From positions 3,100,001-3,164,000 of the forward strand of contig NZ_CP009278.1 of NCBI RefSeq assembly GCF_000747525.1: a DNA stretch of 64,000 nucleotides, written 5' to 3'. Numbering within the stretch: the first letter of the stretch is position 1; each line of letters opens with the position of its first letter. Source of the DNA: Sphingobacterium sp. ML3W. GTDB lineage: Bacteria; Bacteroidota; Bacteroidia; Sphingobacteriales; Sphingobacteriaceae. Shown here in pieces: positions 1 to 6,520 of this stretch. The translations under genes were made by a program, and so were the position numbers. Below the pieces are notes generated by a model. That model was given only the letters and a program-made list of their open reading frames with translations, was not told the DNA's origin and made no database searches.

Positions 1-263
1 CTGAAAGAACAGCAGAAGAGCAAGCCCAGAAATATGTGGAAACAGATTGGCGAGAAGCAGAATTGTACATCACACAAGTGGGGCCCAACAAACTGAAAAT
101 TGTGTCTTTGCTGAAAGAAAACTTCAAACTATCAGGTGCTGAAGCTTTACAAATGAGCAAACAAGAACGTATATTTTTTCGCAAAAACTATTTGAAATGG
201 ATAGAAAAAGATATTCAACAATTAGAAAATTTAGGTGTAACAGTGGAAGTGGTAAACGTATGA
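1..263 (+). CDS. 3' end of a protein with a ribosomal L7/L12 C-terminal-like domain (5' end outside window)
   Basis: The reading frame is open from base 3 to the TGA at 261-263, so only the last 86 or so residues are seen and the true start lies upstream. The internal GTG at 36 is not needed as a start. The C-terminal 65 residues follow the L7/L12 C-terminal pattern: a beta strand, the VGPNKLKIV segment (compare VGANKINVIK in L7/L12), a helix with SGAEALQM in place of GLKEAKDLV, a helix with EKDIQQLENLG, and a final strand VTVEVV. The next gene starts in an ATGA overlap (260-263), so the two are translationally coupled. At the head of an immunity-like array this could be the end of a toxin or an immunity protein. 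The domain call is by eye; the function is unknown. Confidence 0.6.
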   Translation, partial: ERTAEEQAQKYVETDWREAELYITQVGPNKLKIVSLLKENFKLSGAEALQMSKQERIFFRKNYLKWIEKDIQQLENLGVTVEVVNV

Positions 264-613
264 TAAAAAATTTAAACTACAATTACCACGATGCAATTCG
301 AGAAACGATTTCATTACAACACACTGATTTACTGTTAACAATTTCTTTGTATCCTATTTACTATCGCAATCAGCAACAAGTACAATTGATGATAAGTGGA
401 ATTACCAATATCATCAATTGCGAAAAATGGGTTTCGGAAGTAATTTCAATCTGTCAGGAAGAAAATGAAGCATCATTAGGAGCTAGAATTAATGAAATTT
501 ATTTAGATAAAAACAATAAAAATCAACTTCTCGTTTCAATCGATTATATCAAAACGGTAAAACTCAATTTTGAATATTTTAAAGAAATTTTAAAACCAAC
601 AACATGCTCATAA
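260..613 (+). CDS. Hypothetical protein, probable immunity protein
   Basis: A 117-residue soluble protein starting at ATG 260, which overlaps the stop of the previous gene. A longer frame from 197 exists but lies inside the upstream gene and is unlikely. The sequence has no signal peptide or membrane segment and alternates short hydrophobic strands (LLLTISLYPIYY, QVQLMISGITNI) with acidic helices. This look is common among small polymorphic-toxin immunity proteins. The end overlaps the next start by 10 bases, so it sits in a compact operon with genes 1 and 3. I do not recognise the family. The immunity role is inferred from size, overlap and neighbours only. Confidence 0.6.
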   Translation: MIKNLNYNYHDAIRETISLQHTDLLLTISLYPIYYRNQQQVQLMISGITNIINCEKWVSEVISICQEENEASLGARINEIYLDKNNKNQLLVSIDYIKTVKLNFEYFKEILKPTTCS

Positions 614-1047
614 AACATCACGATGATTTTTTCGTTCAATGGGAAACTGTTTTTGTTGTAAATGATCATTTAAACTTAGGTATTTTCAATTTTTGGATTG
701 ATGATAAAGCATATCCTGCTGCAGGAATTAATATCACATTGAATTCACTCTTTTACGAATTAGTTTCTGAAATTCCAATGATTGAAACTCTAAAATTGGA
801 CATAGGAAATCTTCCCATCGATGAAATTGATTTTGATAATTATGAAGACAATAATTTGGTTTGGATAAACTCTGGCGAATTATTTCAATACGGTTTTGCA
901 TTAATTATTGGATTTAATGGAAATACAGAACGGATATTTTTTACCAAAGATTTTGAAAAAACGTATGATGAAATCGTTCTTCCCAAAGGAACATTTTTGC
1001 AAATATTGAAAGACTTAAGTCAACATTCCTTCAAGAAAAATAACTGA
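604..1047 (+). CDS. Imm42-like putative immunity protein
   Basis: A 147-residue cytoplasmic acidic protein. The N-terminal third (QWETVFVVNDHLNLGIFNFWI, about residues 12-32) and the following helix with a LF-Y-L pattern resemble the Imm42 family, where an aromatic 'FxFWI-G' strand precedes an N-terminal helix. The C-terminus has the acidic segment around DNYEDNNLVWI. The start overlaps the preceding gene by 10 bases, indicating coupled translation. Imm42 proteins are thought to neutralise toxins delivered by polymorphic-toxin systems; no cognate toxin is visible here. Family assignment is tentative; a generic immunity role is more secure than the name. Confidence 0.45.
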   Translation: MLIKHHDDFFVQWETVFVVNDHLNLGIFNFWIDDKAYPAAGINITLNSLFYELVSEIPMIETLKLDIGNLPIDEIDFDNYEDNNLVWINSGELFQYGFALIIGFNGNTERIFFTKDFEKTYDEIVLPKGTFLQILKDLSQHSFKKNN

Positions 1048-1071
1048 ATTTAAGCATAAATAAAAGACGAA

Positions 1072-1329
1072 ATGGAAACTCGAAAAATAGAATGCAGTTT
1101 ACACGGTAAACAAGAAATAGGTTTGCTTTGTACACAACTTGCGCATAGCTTATTAAATCAAATAAAAGTAGGTTTTCATGAATTCGACAATGCCGATTTA
1201 GGTCGTCCAGATGCTTGGTGCGATGCTTGTAATGAACAGTTAAAATCAGTTAAAACAGATAAAGAACAAGAAGAATGGTTTCTGAACAAATGGATGCCTA
1301 TGCATCTTACGTTTCCAAACTTAGAGTAA
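1072..1329 (+). pseudogene. Truncated Cys/His-rich protein, paralogue of the gene at 17295
   Basis: Residues 1-70 closely match the intact protein at 17295-17585: both have C-x2-HG, a GLLCT-LAHSLLNQ segment, VGFHE, DLGRPDAWC and an EQE-WF element. After that WF (about base 1280) the match stops. This copy ends with an unrelated 15-residue tail, while the intact copy continues with a second CxxC pair (LCAGC). The intact fold probably binds metal through these Cys/His residues, so this copy has lost part of the site. The sequence after the junction continues as a coding-like frame at 1275-1517. It looks like a recombination product and is probably not functional. Confidence 0.7.
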
Positions 1330-1517
1330 GCTCACCAGATAGATATAAAATGCATAAAGACTTAAAGTTAATGGAATTAGCCTTAAGTCCCAGCATTAAT
1401 TATGATTACTTCGACTATCATGTAGATTGGATGTTCGAAGTAGGAAATAAAGAAGGTTTCAGTAATCAAAAATTAGATCAATTGATTGATGAAACGATTG
1501 ATGAAATTTATAATTAA
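1275..1517 (+). pseudogene. C-terminal fragment of an unidentified (immunity-like) gene
   Basis: An open frame of up to 80 residues begins exactly where the homology of the preceding Cys/His-rich gene ends. Its content (many Asp, Tyr and Lys, helix-rich, KLMELALSP then NYDYFDYHVDWMF) looks like a true protein C-terminus rather than a shadow frame. No good ribosome binding site precedes the candidate starts at 1275 or 1290, which lie inside the upstream frame. The simplest reading is a 3' remnant of an immunity-type gene whose 5' part was replaced by recombination with the Cys/His-rich gene. The parent family was not recognised. Confidence 0.45.
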
Positions 1518-1609
1518 AGCGAATGAATAAATTGTACGATATCTTCAATGAAGGATTGAAAGAAAATGCATTCTTTATTTATTCTTTAGTGGCGAGATTT
1601 TTTTCAACC

Positions 1610-2542
1610 ATGAAAAGCTTAAAGGCACTTATTATACTCCTAGCATTAATTTTATCCGCTTCGGCCTTTGCGCAGACGGTAGATCATCAACCTACACCCA
1701 TAAAGACCACTATAAATAGTATTATTGGCGTCGACCATGATTTCAACTTTATTATTCTTGTTGAACAAAATAATGCTTATTGCTTAAGTCTAAAATCAGC
1801 GGATAAGCTTGAAACAAGAGATAACACCATCTATTTAAGGAGCCCTGATAATCTATATAGCTCCTTTACCTTTAGTATTAGCCATTCGCAATTACATATT
1901 TCCCTTCCCCCTGAACGTCAGCAGGAATTAGAAATAAAAACCTACAAAATTTTAAGTGACGACATTGAGTCCATCGTATTTGACCTGTTTATAGATACAC
2001 CCGAAAAATTGAATACCGTAATGGCCAACCAGAAGACCCTTCCTTATCAGTTTCACTTCCTGCTGAGTTCATATTACGCATTTGAGATCCCTTATGTAGA
2101 AAACATCAATAACCTATTTATAAGGACGATGCTGGCGGATAGCAATTATGAACTGGCAAAGGAAGTTTACAAAAAGTTTTACAGCCCACAAGATGCCAAT
2201 ATCTATTTTGATATGGAGCTAGACAGCTCTATCGACAATATGTTGATTCATGCCATTGAAGCGGAGGATATAGCATTCCTTAGCAGCATACCTGACTCAT
2301 ATTTTGAAAATTATATCCAGCTTAATACGAATATAAGCCTCTCCTACTTAGGCTATGCCGTCCTTCAGCGTAAGAAAAAAGCGATGATATTTCTTAGCAA
2401 AAAGCCAGCGCAACCCGAATACATACTTATCGATACCGCTAGAAATAAAAAGTATACCTATACGAATCTTCCAGAACTTGTGCGCGACGAGGATGCCGTA
2501 CTCGATTATTATGAGATCCTATACAAGAAAAGAAACTATTAA
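1610..2542 (+). CDS. Secreted hypothetical protein
   Basis: From ATG 1610 the protein has a clear Sec signal peptide (charged MKSLK, a long Leu/Ile/Ala core, ASAFAQ cleavage site near residue 22) and about 288 mature residues. The frame is open further upstream to an ATG at 1523, but that would place 29 unrelated residues ahead of the signal peptide, so 1610 is preferred. No known domain is evident. The mature part starts beta-rich and becomes helical with paired KK motifs. Base composition is somewhat richer in GC than the flanking immunity-like genes. The function is unknown, and location in the periplasm is predicted. Confidence 0.65.
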   Translation: MKSLKALIILLALILSASAFAQTVDHQPTPIKTTINSIIGVDHDFNFIILVEQNNAYCLSLKSADKLETRDNTIYLRSPDNLYSSFTFSISHSQLHISLPPERQQELEIKTYKILSDDIESIVFDLFIDTPEKLNTVMANQKTLPYQFHFLLSSYYAFEIPYVENINNLFIRTMLADSNYELAKEVYKKFYSPQDANIYFDMELDSSIDNMLIHAIEAEDIAFLSSIPDSYFENYIQLNTNISLSYLGYAVLQRKKKAMIFLSKKPAQPEYILIDTARNKKYTYTNLPELVRDEDAVLDYYEILYKKRNY

Positions 2543-2573
2543 TTCAAGTACATACAACATCAATTTAAAAAAT

Positions 2574-3044
2574 ATGGATTTAAAGTATTTTAAAAATTTA
2601 ATTAAAAAAGTAGAAAGTTTAGGCGAAGAACCTGAATTTTATGGGAAAGTTGATCAATCGGAAATTAAGCAAGTTGAAAGCGCACTTGATTTAAAATTTG
2701 ATAAAGAACTTACATCTTATTTAAAAGAATTTGGTGGTGCTGGAATTCCTGACAGTTTAAATACCAATGGAATAATTCCGCAAGAAGCTCTTTCAGATAA
2801 TCTATACACAATATATGGCGCAACCATCTATGCCCGCGATAATCATGCTTTGCCTTCAAATTATTTGGTACTAGATGCTGAATTCCCAGATAAATGTTGG
2901 GTGTTAGAATGTTCAGCTTTAGATTCAAACCCCGTATTTGCGTACAATTGTATCAGTCCTAAAACTGAAGGTAAAATTTATAACTCATTTCAAGAATATC
3001 TTATTACAGAATGGGAGCAGTTTCTTGAAGAATATGAAGATTAA
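2574..3044 (+). CDS. SMI1/KNR4 (SUKH) family immunity protein
   Basis: A 156-residue protein from ATG 2574; an upstream in-frame ATG at 2478 lies inside the previous gene and is not used. The SUKH pattern is visible: an N-terminal helix, EIKQVESALDLKFDKELTSYL with the conserved acidic-hydrophobic spacing, the FGGAGIP turn, a central strand region (YLVLDAEFPDKCWVLECS) and a C-terminal SFQEYLITEWEQF helix. SUKH proteins are widespread immunity proteins of polymorphic-toxin systems. It follows the secreted protein by 31 bases and precedes fragments and an ankyrin protein. The cognate toxin is not in the window. Confidence 0.8.
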   Translation: MDLKYFKNLIKKVESLGEEPEFYGKVDQSEIKQVESALDLKFDKELTSYLKEFGGAGIPDSLNTNGIIPQEALSDNLYTIYGATIYARDNHALPSNYLVLDAEFPDKCWVLECSALDSNPVFAYNCISPKTEGKIYNSFQEYLITEWEQFLEEYED

Positions 3045-3054
3045 AATATAGTAA

Positions 3055-3183
3055 ATGGTGAAAAATGATCCAAAACTAATTTCTTTAGAAATTCCTATTC
3101 ATTGGAAGATTAAGCACCATCAATGTTTCGAAACTAATGATGCTTTTCTGCCAGAAGATTTATTTCTGGATAGCTATGAATAA
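3055..3183 (+). pseudogene. Short orphan fragment (42 codons), likely 5' remnant of an immunity-type gene
   Basis: An ATG at 3055, ten bases after the SUKH stop, opens a 42-codon frame ending TAA at 3181-3183. The peptide (start MVKNDPKLISLEIPIHW, end FLPEDLFLDSYE) has the composition of a normal protein N-terminus with an amphipathic strand/turn pattern, and stops abruptly before the next ATG. It is too short for known immunity families and is probably a truncated leftover. It could instead be a genuine small protein; I cannot distinguish these from one sequence. Confidence 0.35.
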
Positions 3184-3200
3184 TGGAAAACCCCTTATAA

Positions 3201-3674
3201 ATGAAAGATAAAAGAATTGATTTAAGCTTTATTGCCATAGAAAAACAAGAAAACGAAACTGTTAAAACATTGTTCAAAGAAGTAGGTATTCATGCTTCTG
3301 ACCGAGATGGCAGAACACTCCTGCTAAATGCGAGTTGTTACCATAATCTTGAGCTAGTAAAATTTGCTGTAGAAAATGGCGCCAATATCAACCATCAAGA
3401 TAAATTAGGTTTTACAGCCTTGCATTTTGCTGTACAAGAACAGCATGTAGAAAGCATAACCTATTTATTGCTGCACAAAATCGAAATAGATAGGCAAGAT
3501 AAATACGGAAATTCAGCTCTTTGGCGTGCCGTGATGAATGATGTTTCTATAGAAATTATTGCTATTTTAATAAATAATGGCGCTAATCCAAATCTTCAAA
3601 ATAATAGCGAAGTCTCTCCTATTGATTTGGTTGATGAAGATAACCTAGAAATGCTACAGTTATTTAATCTTTAG
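3201..3674 (+). CDS. Ankyrin-repeat protein
   Basis: A 157-residue cytoplasmic protein with three to four ankyrin repeats. The diagnostic elements are DRDGRTLLLNASCYHNLELVKFAVENGANINHQD, then LGFTALHFAVQEQ..VESITYLLLHKIEIDRQD, then YGNSALWRAVMND..IEIIAILINNGANPNLQN, each with the G-TALH and LL--GA-IN signatures, and a capping final repeat. Bacterial ankyrin proteins of this size are often found as immunity genes in toxin loci and mediate protein-protein contacts. Gene order and spacing fit an immunity array. The specific partner is unknown. Confidence 0.85.
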   Translation: MKDKRIDLSFIAIEKQENETVKTLFKEVGIHASDRDGRTLLLNASCYHNLELVKFAVENGANINHQDKLGFTALHFAVQEQHVESITYLLLHKIEIDRQDKYGNSALWRAVMNDVSIEIIAILINNGANPNLQNNSEVSPIDLVDEDNLEMLQLFNL

Positions 3675-3809
3675 AACCATCCACAAAATACCAAGGTTCT
3701 TGATAATCGGAACTTATTTTTAATTCAAACAAATCAACCACAGAGATTTCAACACTTAAGCTAAATAAATTTTTGAAAATAAAGGATAATCTCGACTAAA
3801 ATATAGCAC

Positions 3810-4352
3810 ATGAAATCAATACACATCTTATCAATTATAGCCTTATGCGCAGTCTCTTGTACTAACATCAATAAAGAGCAGCAACCGAAGTCGGGTATGG
3901 ATTCTGTAAAAACAAATTCAACTCAAGCCTTTAAAACTGAAAATCAAGCCGCTAAATCGGAAAGTAAACTAATTTACGAAAAAGATGCCGTCAAAGAAGA
4001 AATAGCGAATGATGACGACCTTACGAAAGCCTACATTTTGCTTAGCAAGGGAGATAGCACAGTTTATCTGCAATCTAATATCCGCAAAGATCATCAAATT
4101 TATGGCTATCAAAAACCTGATATCAACTCTAAAAAAATGATTCTTTTTTCAGTTTTTACTTCAGATGTCGACAAAAATCCCCATCAGTTGCCTTTGGGAG
4201 CTTATTATGAAACTTCGGGTTTGGTGCATCAGGGGTTTAAATTAAATTACACAAAAACAGTGGGAAATTTTATCGAAACAAGTTTTACAGACGCTACTGA
4301 TATTGGCGAGGATTTGGTCTACTTCGAAAAGGAAGATATCATCATTGAATAA
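3810..4352 (+). CDS. Lipoprotein of unknown function
   Basis: 180 residues with a type II signal peptide: MKSIHI, a hydrophobic core and the lipobox ending AVSC (Cys17), followed by a low-complexity Asn/Lys/Glu/Ser tether typical of Bacteroidota surface or periplasmic lipoproteins. The folded part after about residue 70 starts with DDLTKAYILLSKGD and has a G-YQKPD and LPLGAYYETSG pattern. No family was recognised. It is separated from the ankyrin gene by 135 bases, so it may have its own promoter. Confidence 0.7.
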   Translation: MKSIHILSIIALCAVSCTNINKEQQPKSGMDSVKTNSTQAFKTENQAAKSESKLIYEKDAVKEEIANDDDLTKAYILLSKGDSTVYLQSNIRKDHQIYGYQKPDINSKKMILFSVFTSDVDKNPHQLPLGAYYETSGLVHQGFKLNYTKTVGNFIETSFTDATDIGEDLVYFEKEDIIIE

Positions 4353-4662
4353 TTAAATGAAACAGCGGAATTTAAAAAAAACGGTAGTAAAGAAGCAAAT
4401 TTTTATAGGCGATGAAAGTGAAACATCTAGATAAAGAGTTAAAAAAAAGGAAATTAAAATGAAAAATCACTTTGTAATGGGGTATCAACGTATCGTATTA
4501 ATACCTATAATAATACAATCCATTCGTTGAGTTGTATATTACAAACCTTGAGGAAAACGAATTTAGAAAATAGCGAACATTATTGGAGCACACAAAAACG
4601 AATCAAAAGTTGTTTTATTTATTTTTGTGCCATAAAGCGAAGTAACCCACAATTATCCCAAT
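4353..4662 (+). other. Gap with degraded short frames and a -7-like promoter element
   Basis: No convincing gene is present. Two tiny frames (ATG 4357, 25 codons; ATG 4459, 23 codons) look like decay products. A TATTTTTG element at 4620-4627 matches the Bacteroidota -7 consensus TAnnTTTG and lies about 40 bases before the next gene; no good -33 TTG is seen at the usual distance. Confidence 0.4.
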
Positions 4663-5283
4663 ATGCATATGAAATTTGTATTACTACTGATCTTCATCTT
4701 TATAAATAACTTTTCTTTCGGGCAGAAAGCAAAAGACTATTTAATTTCATATACAGATACTACGACAGCAAAAGAATTGATTGGGTATAAAGATCCATCG
4801 GGGAACATAATAATAAAAGCCCAATATACCCACGTTTATACAGACACCTTATACAAGATGGCAATTGTTCTTAAAGATGGAGAATGGATTGGCATTGACA
4901 GATCTGAAAATGTGATCCTGAAACCTTTTATTTACGACAACGGTCCCGATTATCTGGAAGAAGGATTATTTAGGTTTGTTGACAACGACAAAATTGGCTT
5001 TGCTACTATTGATGGAGAGATCGTGATAGCAGCAAAATATGACTTTGTAACTCCATTTGAAAATGGAGTTTCGAAATTTACCATCGGAGGGTATAAAAAA
5101 TATGATAAGGGAGGCGAGCATTGGCACTGGTCAGATGGCTATGAAAGCGGTTTTGTCAATCATGCTGGACAAGAATTTTGGGAAGCGACTGCGCTAAAAG
5201 GCAATAAGCGTGAAGCTTGGACAAAAGACGACAAACACGTTGTGCTTAATAAGCTGGGACAAATAATTAAACAATTGAAATGA
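4663..5283 (+). CDS. Secreted WG-repeat protein
   Basis: 206 residues with a signal peptide (hydrophobic LLLIFIFINNFSFG then Q). The body carries WG-type repeats: the GYKDPSGNIIIKAQYTHVY, DGEWIGIDRSENVILKPFIYD and NDKIGFATIDGEIVIAAKYDFV units share the 'G-id--G--ii-p-Y' pattern. The start may be ATG 4663 or ATG 4669. WG proteins of Bacteroidota are beta-rich, mostly of unknown role, and are frequent next to polymorphic-toxin immunity genes. Related WG repeats occur in the proteins at 11336 and 12189. Confidence 0.75.
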   Translation: MHMKFVLLLIFIFINNFSFGQKAKDYLISYTDTTTAKELIGYKDPSGNIIIKAQYTHVYTDTLYKMAIVLKDGEWIGIDRSENVILKPFIYDNGPDYLEEGLFRFVDNDKIGFATIDGEIVIAAKYDFVTPFENGVSKFTIGGYKKYDKGGEHWHWSDGYESGFVNHAGQEFWEATALKGNKREAWTKDDKHVVLNKLGQIIKQLK

Positions 5284-5375
5284 ATTAAATTATGTCGGTA
5301 TTCAGCCACCAATCCATCTTCCCAATTGAAACACCAATCACAGACCCCAATTCAAAAGCCAAGTCCAAATAATAA

Positions 5376-5858
5376 TCAAAATAGAATTTGATAAGCAGGC
5401 ACTAACATATTATTCCTTATTTGATCAAAAAATTCCGTAAAAGAATCTGCAACAAGCACCACTTCTTCATATTCAGGTTCTTCTCCAAAATACACCTTTC
5501 CAAAATTATCTTCCGAAACCCCCAAAGCAAAAAATGAATATGCCTTTTTCACAGAAAGCACAATCGGTAAGTGAGCATCCCAAAACGATTGGATCAAACG
5601 TTGGTTTTCTAAATCCCCTTCAAAAACTGCCAAAGATTGCAACTCAAACTCATTCCATGGAAAAGCCCCATCAAGCACCTCTCCATTAAAATCTGAAATG
5701 CACGTAAACCAAGTCGTGTCATCCACATTTGTCACTAATGAATAAGTATTCAGAAAATCCATAAAATCAGCAGGTAACGTAGGATATCTCTTCAAAAAAG
5801 CAGCATTTAGCACCGCGTTTTGATTTGTCTTCATAATTAAATGGGAATAATCCATCAT
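5376..5858 (-). CDS. SMI1/KNR4 (SUKH) family protein
   Basis: Up to 160 residues; the start could be 5858 or the internal ATG at 5834, which follows an A/T-rich stretch like that before the next gene. The SUKH pattern is visible in LNAAFLKRYPTLPADFMDFLNTYSLVTN, the acidic DFNGEVLDGAFPWNEFE turn, an FWDAHLPIVLSVKKAYSFFALGV strand-rich centre and a C-terminal DSFTEFFDQI helix. It is the last gene of a minus-strand trio with the DUF4303-like gene (61 bases upstream) and the 768-residue repeat protein. An immunity role is likely from the family. Confidence 0.75.
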   Translation of the reverse strand: MMDYSHLIMKTNQNAVLNAAFLKRYPTLPADFMDFLNTYSLVTNVDDTTWFTCISDFNGEVLDGAFPWNEFELQSLAVFEGDLENQRLIQSFWDAHLPIVLSVKKAYSFFALGVSEDNFGKVYFGEEPEYEEVVLVADSFTEFFDQIRNNMLVPAYQILF

Positions 5859-5919
5859 AAAACTTCGTTTAATTTAATATTTAATTCCATGCTTTTCTAT
5901 TGGGTATACAACTCAATAT

Positions 5920-6489
5920 TTAATATACACCTTCCACACCTCCATACTTCGATAGAAGTTGTGCTGTCAAGGAGTTTGACTGTTTTTCGTATCTCAAACG
6001 AAAGGCATCTAAAAACGGACTGCCAAGGATGCGCTCGTAACTGCTATTCACGATATCATAACCTTCGTCCACGTATTCAACAAACACAGTGAACTCAGGA
6101 ATTTCATCATCAAATACACCCTCTTGTTTTAACTCGGCCAACGAATCGATTAAAAGTTGATCATATTCGATTCTCAATTGACCATATTCCTCATCCGATG
6201 CGCCTTCCAAATAAGTCGAAAGCTCCTCATAATAAACATCTTGATGATCAGCACTCAACTCCATTTCAGAAGCCAACCAAAAGGTTGAATAATAGGTGTC
6301 ATCTTCTTCAAATTGTTGTTTTAAATACGGAATAGTAGAACCCGCAGCAAAATACTGTCCCTCTATATCCTCCACACGTCCTAGGGAAAATACATAAAGT
6401 GTAGCAGCACCAGCTTGTTTTTTAATGTCCAAAAACTCTTTTCGGATACTTACCTTAAGACGCTCTTTAAGTGGTTGTAATGATTTCAT
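5920..6489 (-). CDS. DUF4303-like protein
   Basis: A 189-residue acidic cytoplasmic protein. The DUF4303-like features are an N-terminal helix (FLDIKKQAGAATLYVFSLG), an F-LASEMELS segment after YYSTFW, and a long acidic helix near residues 115-140 followed by a strand-rich end (IPEFTVFVEYVD). DUF4303 proteins are frequently found with SUKH genes in contact-dependent or polymorphic-toxin loci, as here. It lies 31 bases after the large repeat gene and before the SUKH gene, all on the minus strand, indicating one operon. The molecular role is unknown. Confidence 0.6.
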   Translation of the reverse strand: MKSLQPLKERLKVSIRKEFLDIKKQAGAATLYVFSLGRVEDIEGQYFAAGSTIPYLKQQFEEDDTYYSTFWLASEMELSADHQDVYYEELSTYLEGASDEEYGQLRIEYDQLLIDSLAELKQEGVFDDEIPEFTVFVEYVDEGYDIVNSSYERILGSPFLDAFRLRYEKQSNSLTAQLLSKYGGVEGVY

Positions 6490-6520
6490 ATTTAATTTAT
6501 TATAATAGACCTTTTCCTAT

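Noticed and set aside
197..259. Longer start for the gene at 260
   Set aside because: It lies inside the upstream coding frame; the ATGA overlap at 260-263 is the natural coupled start.
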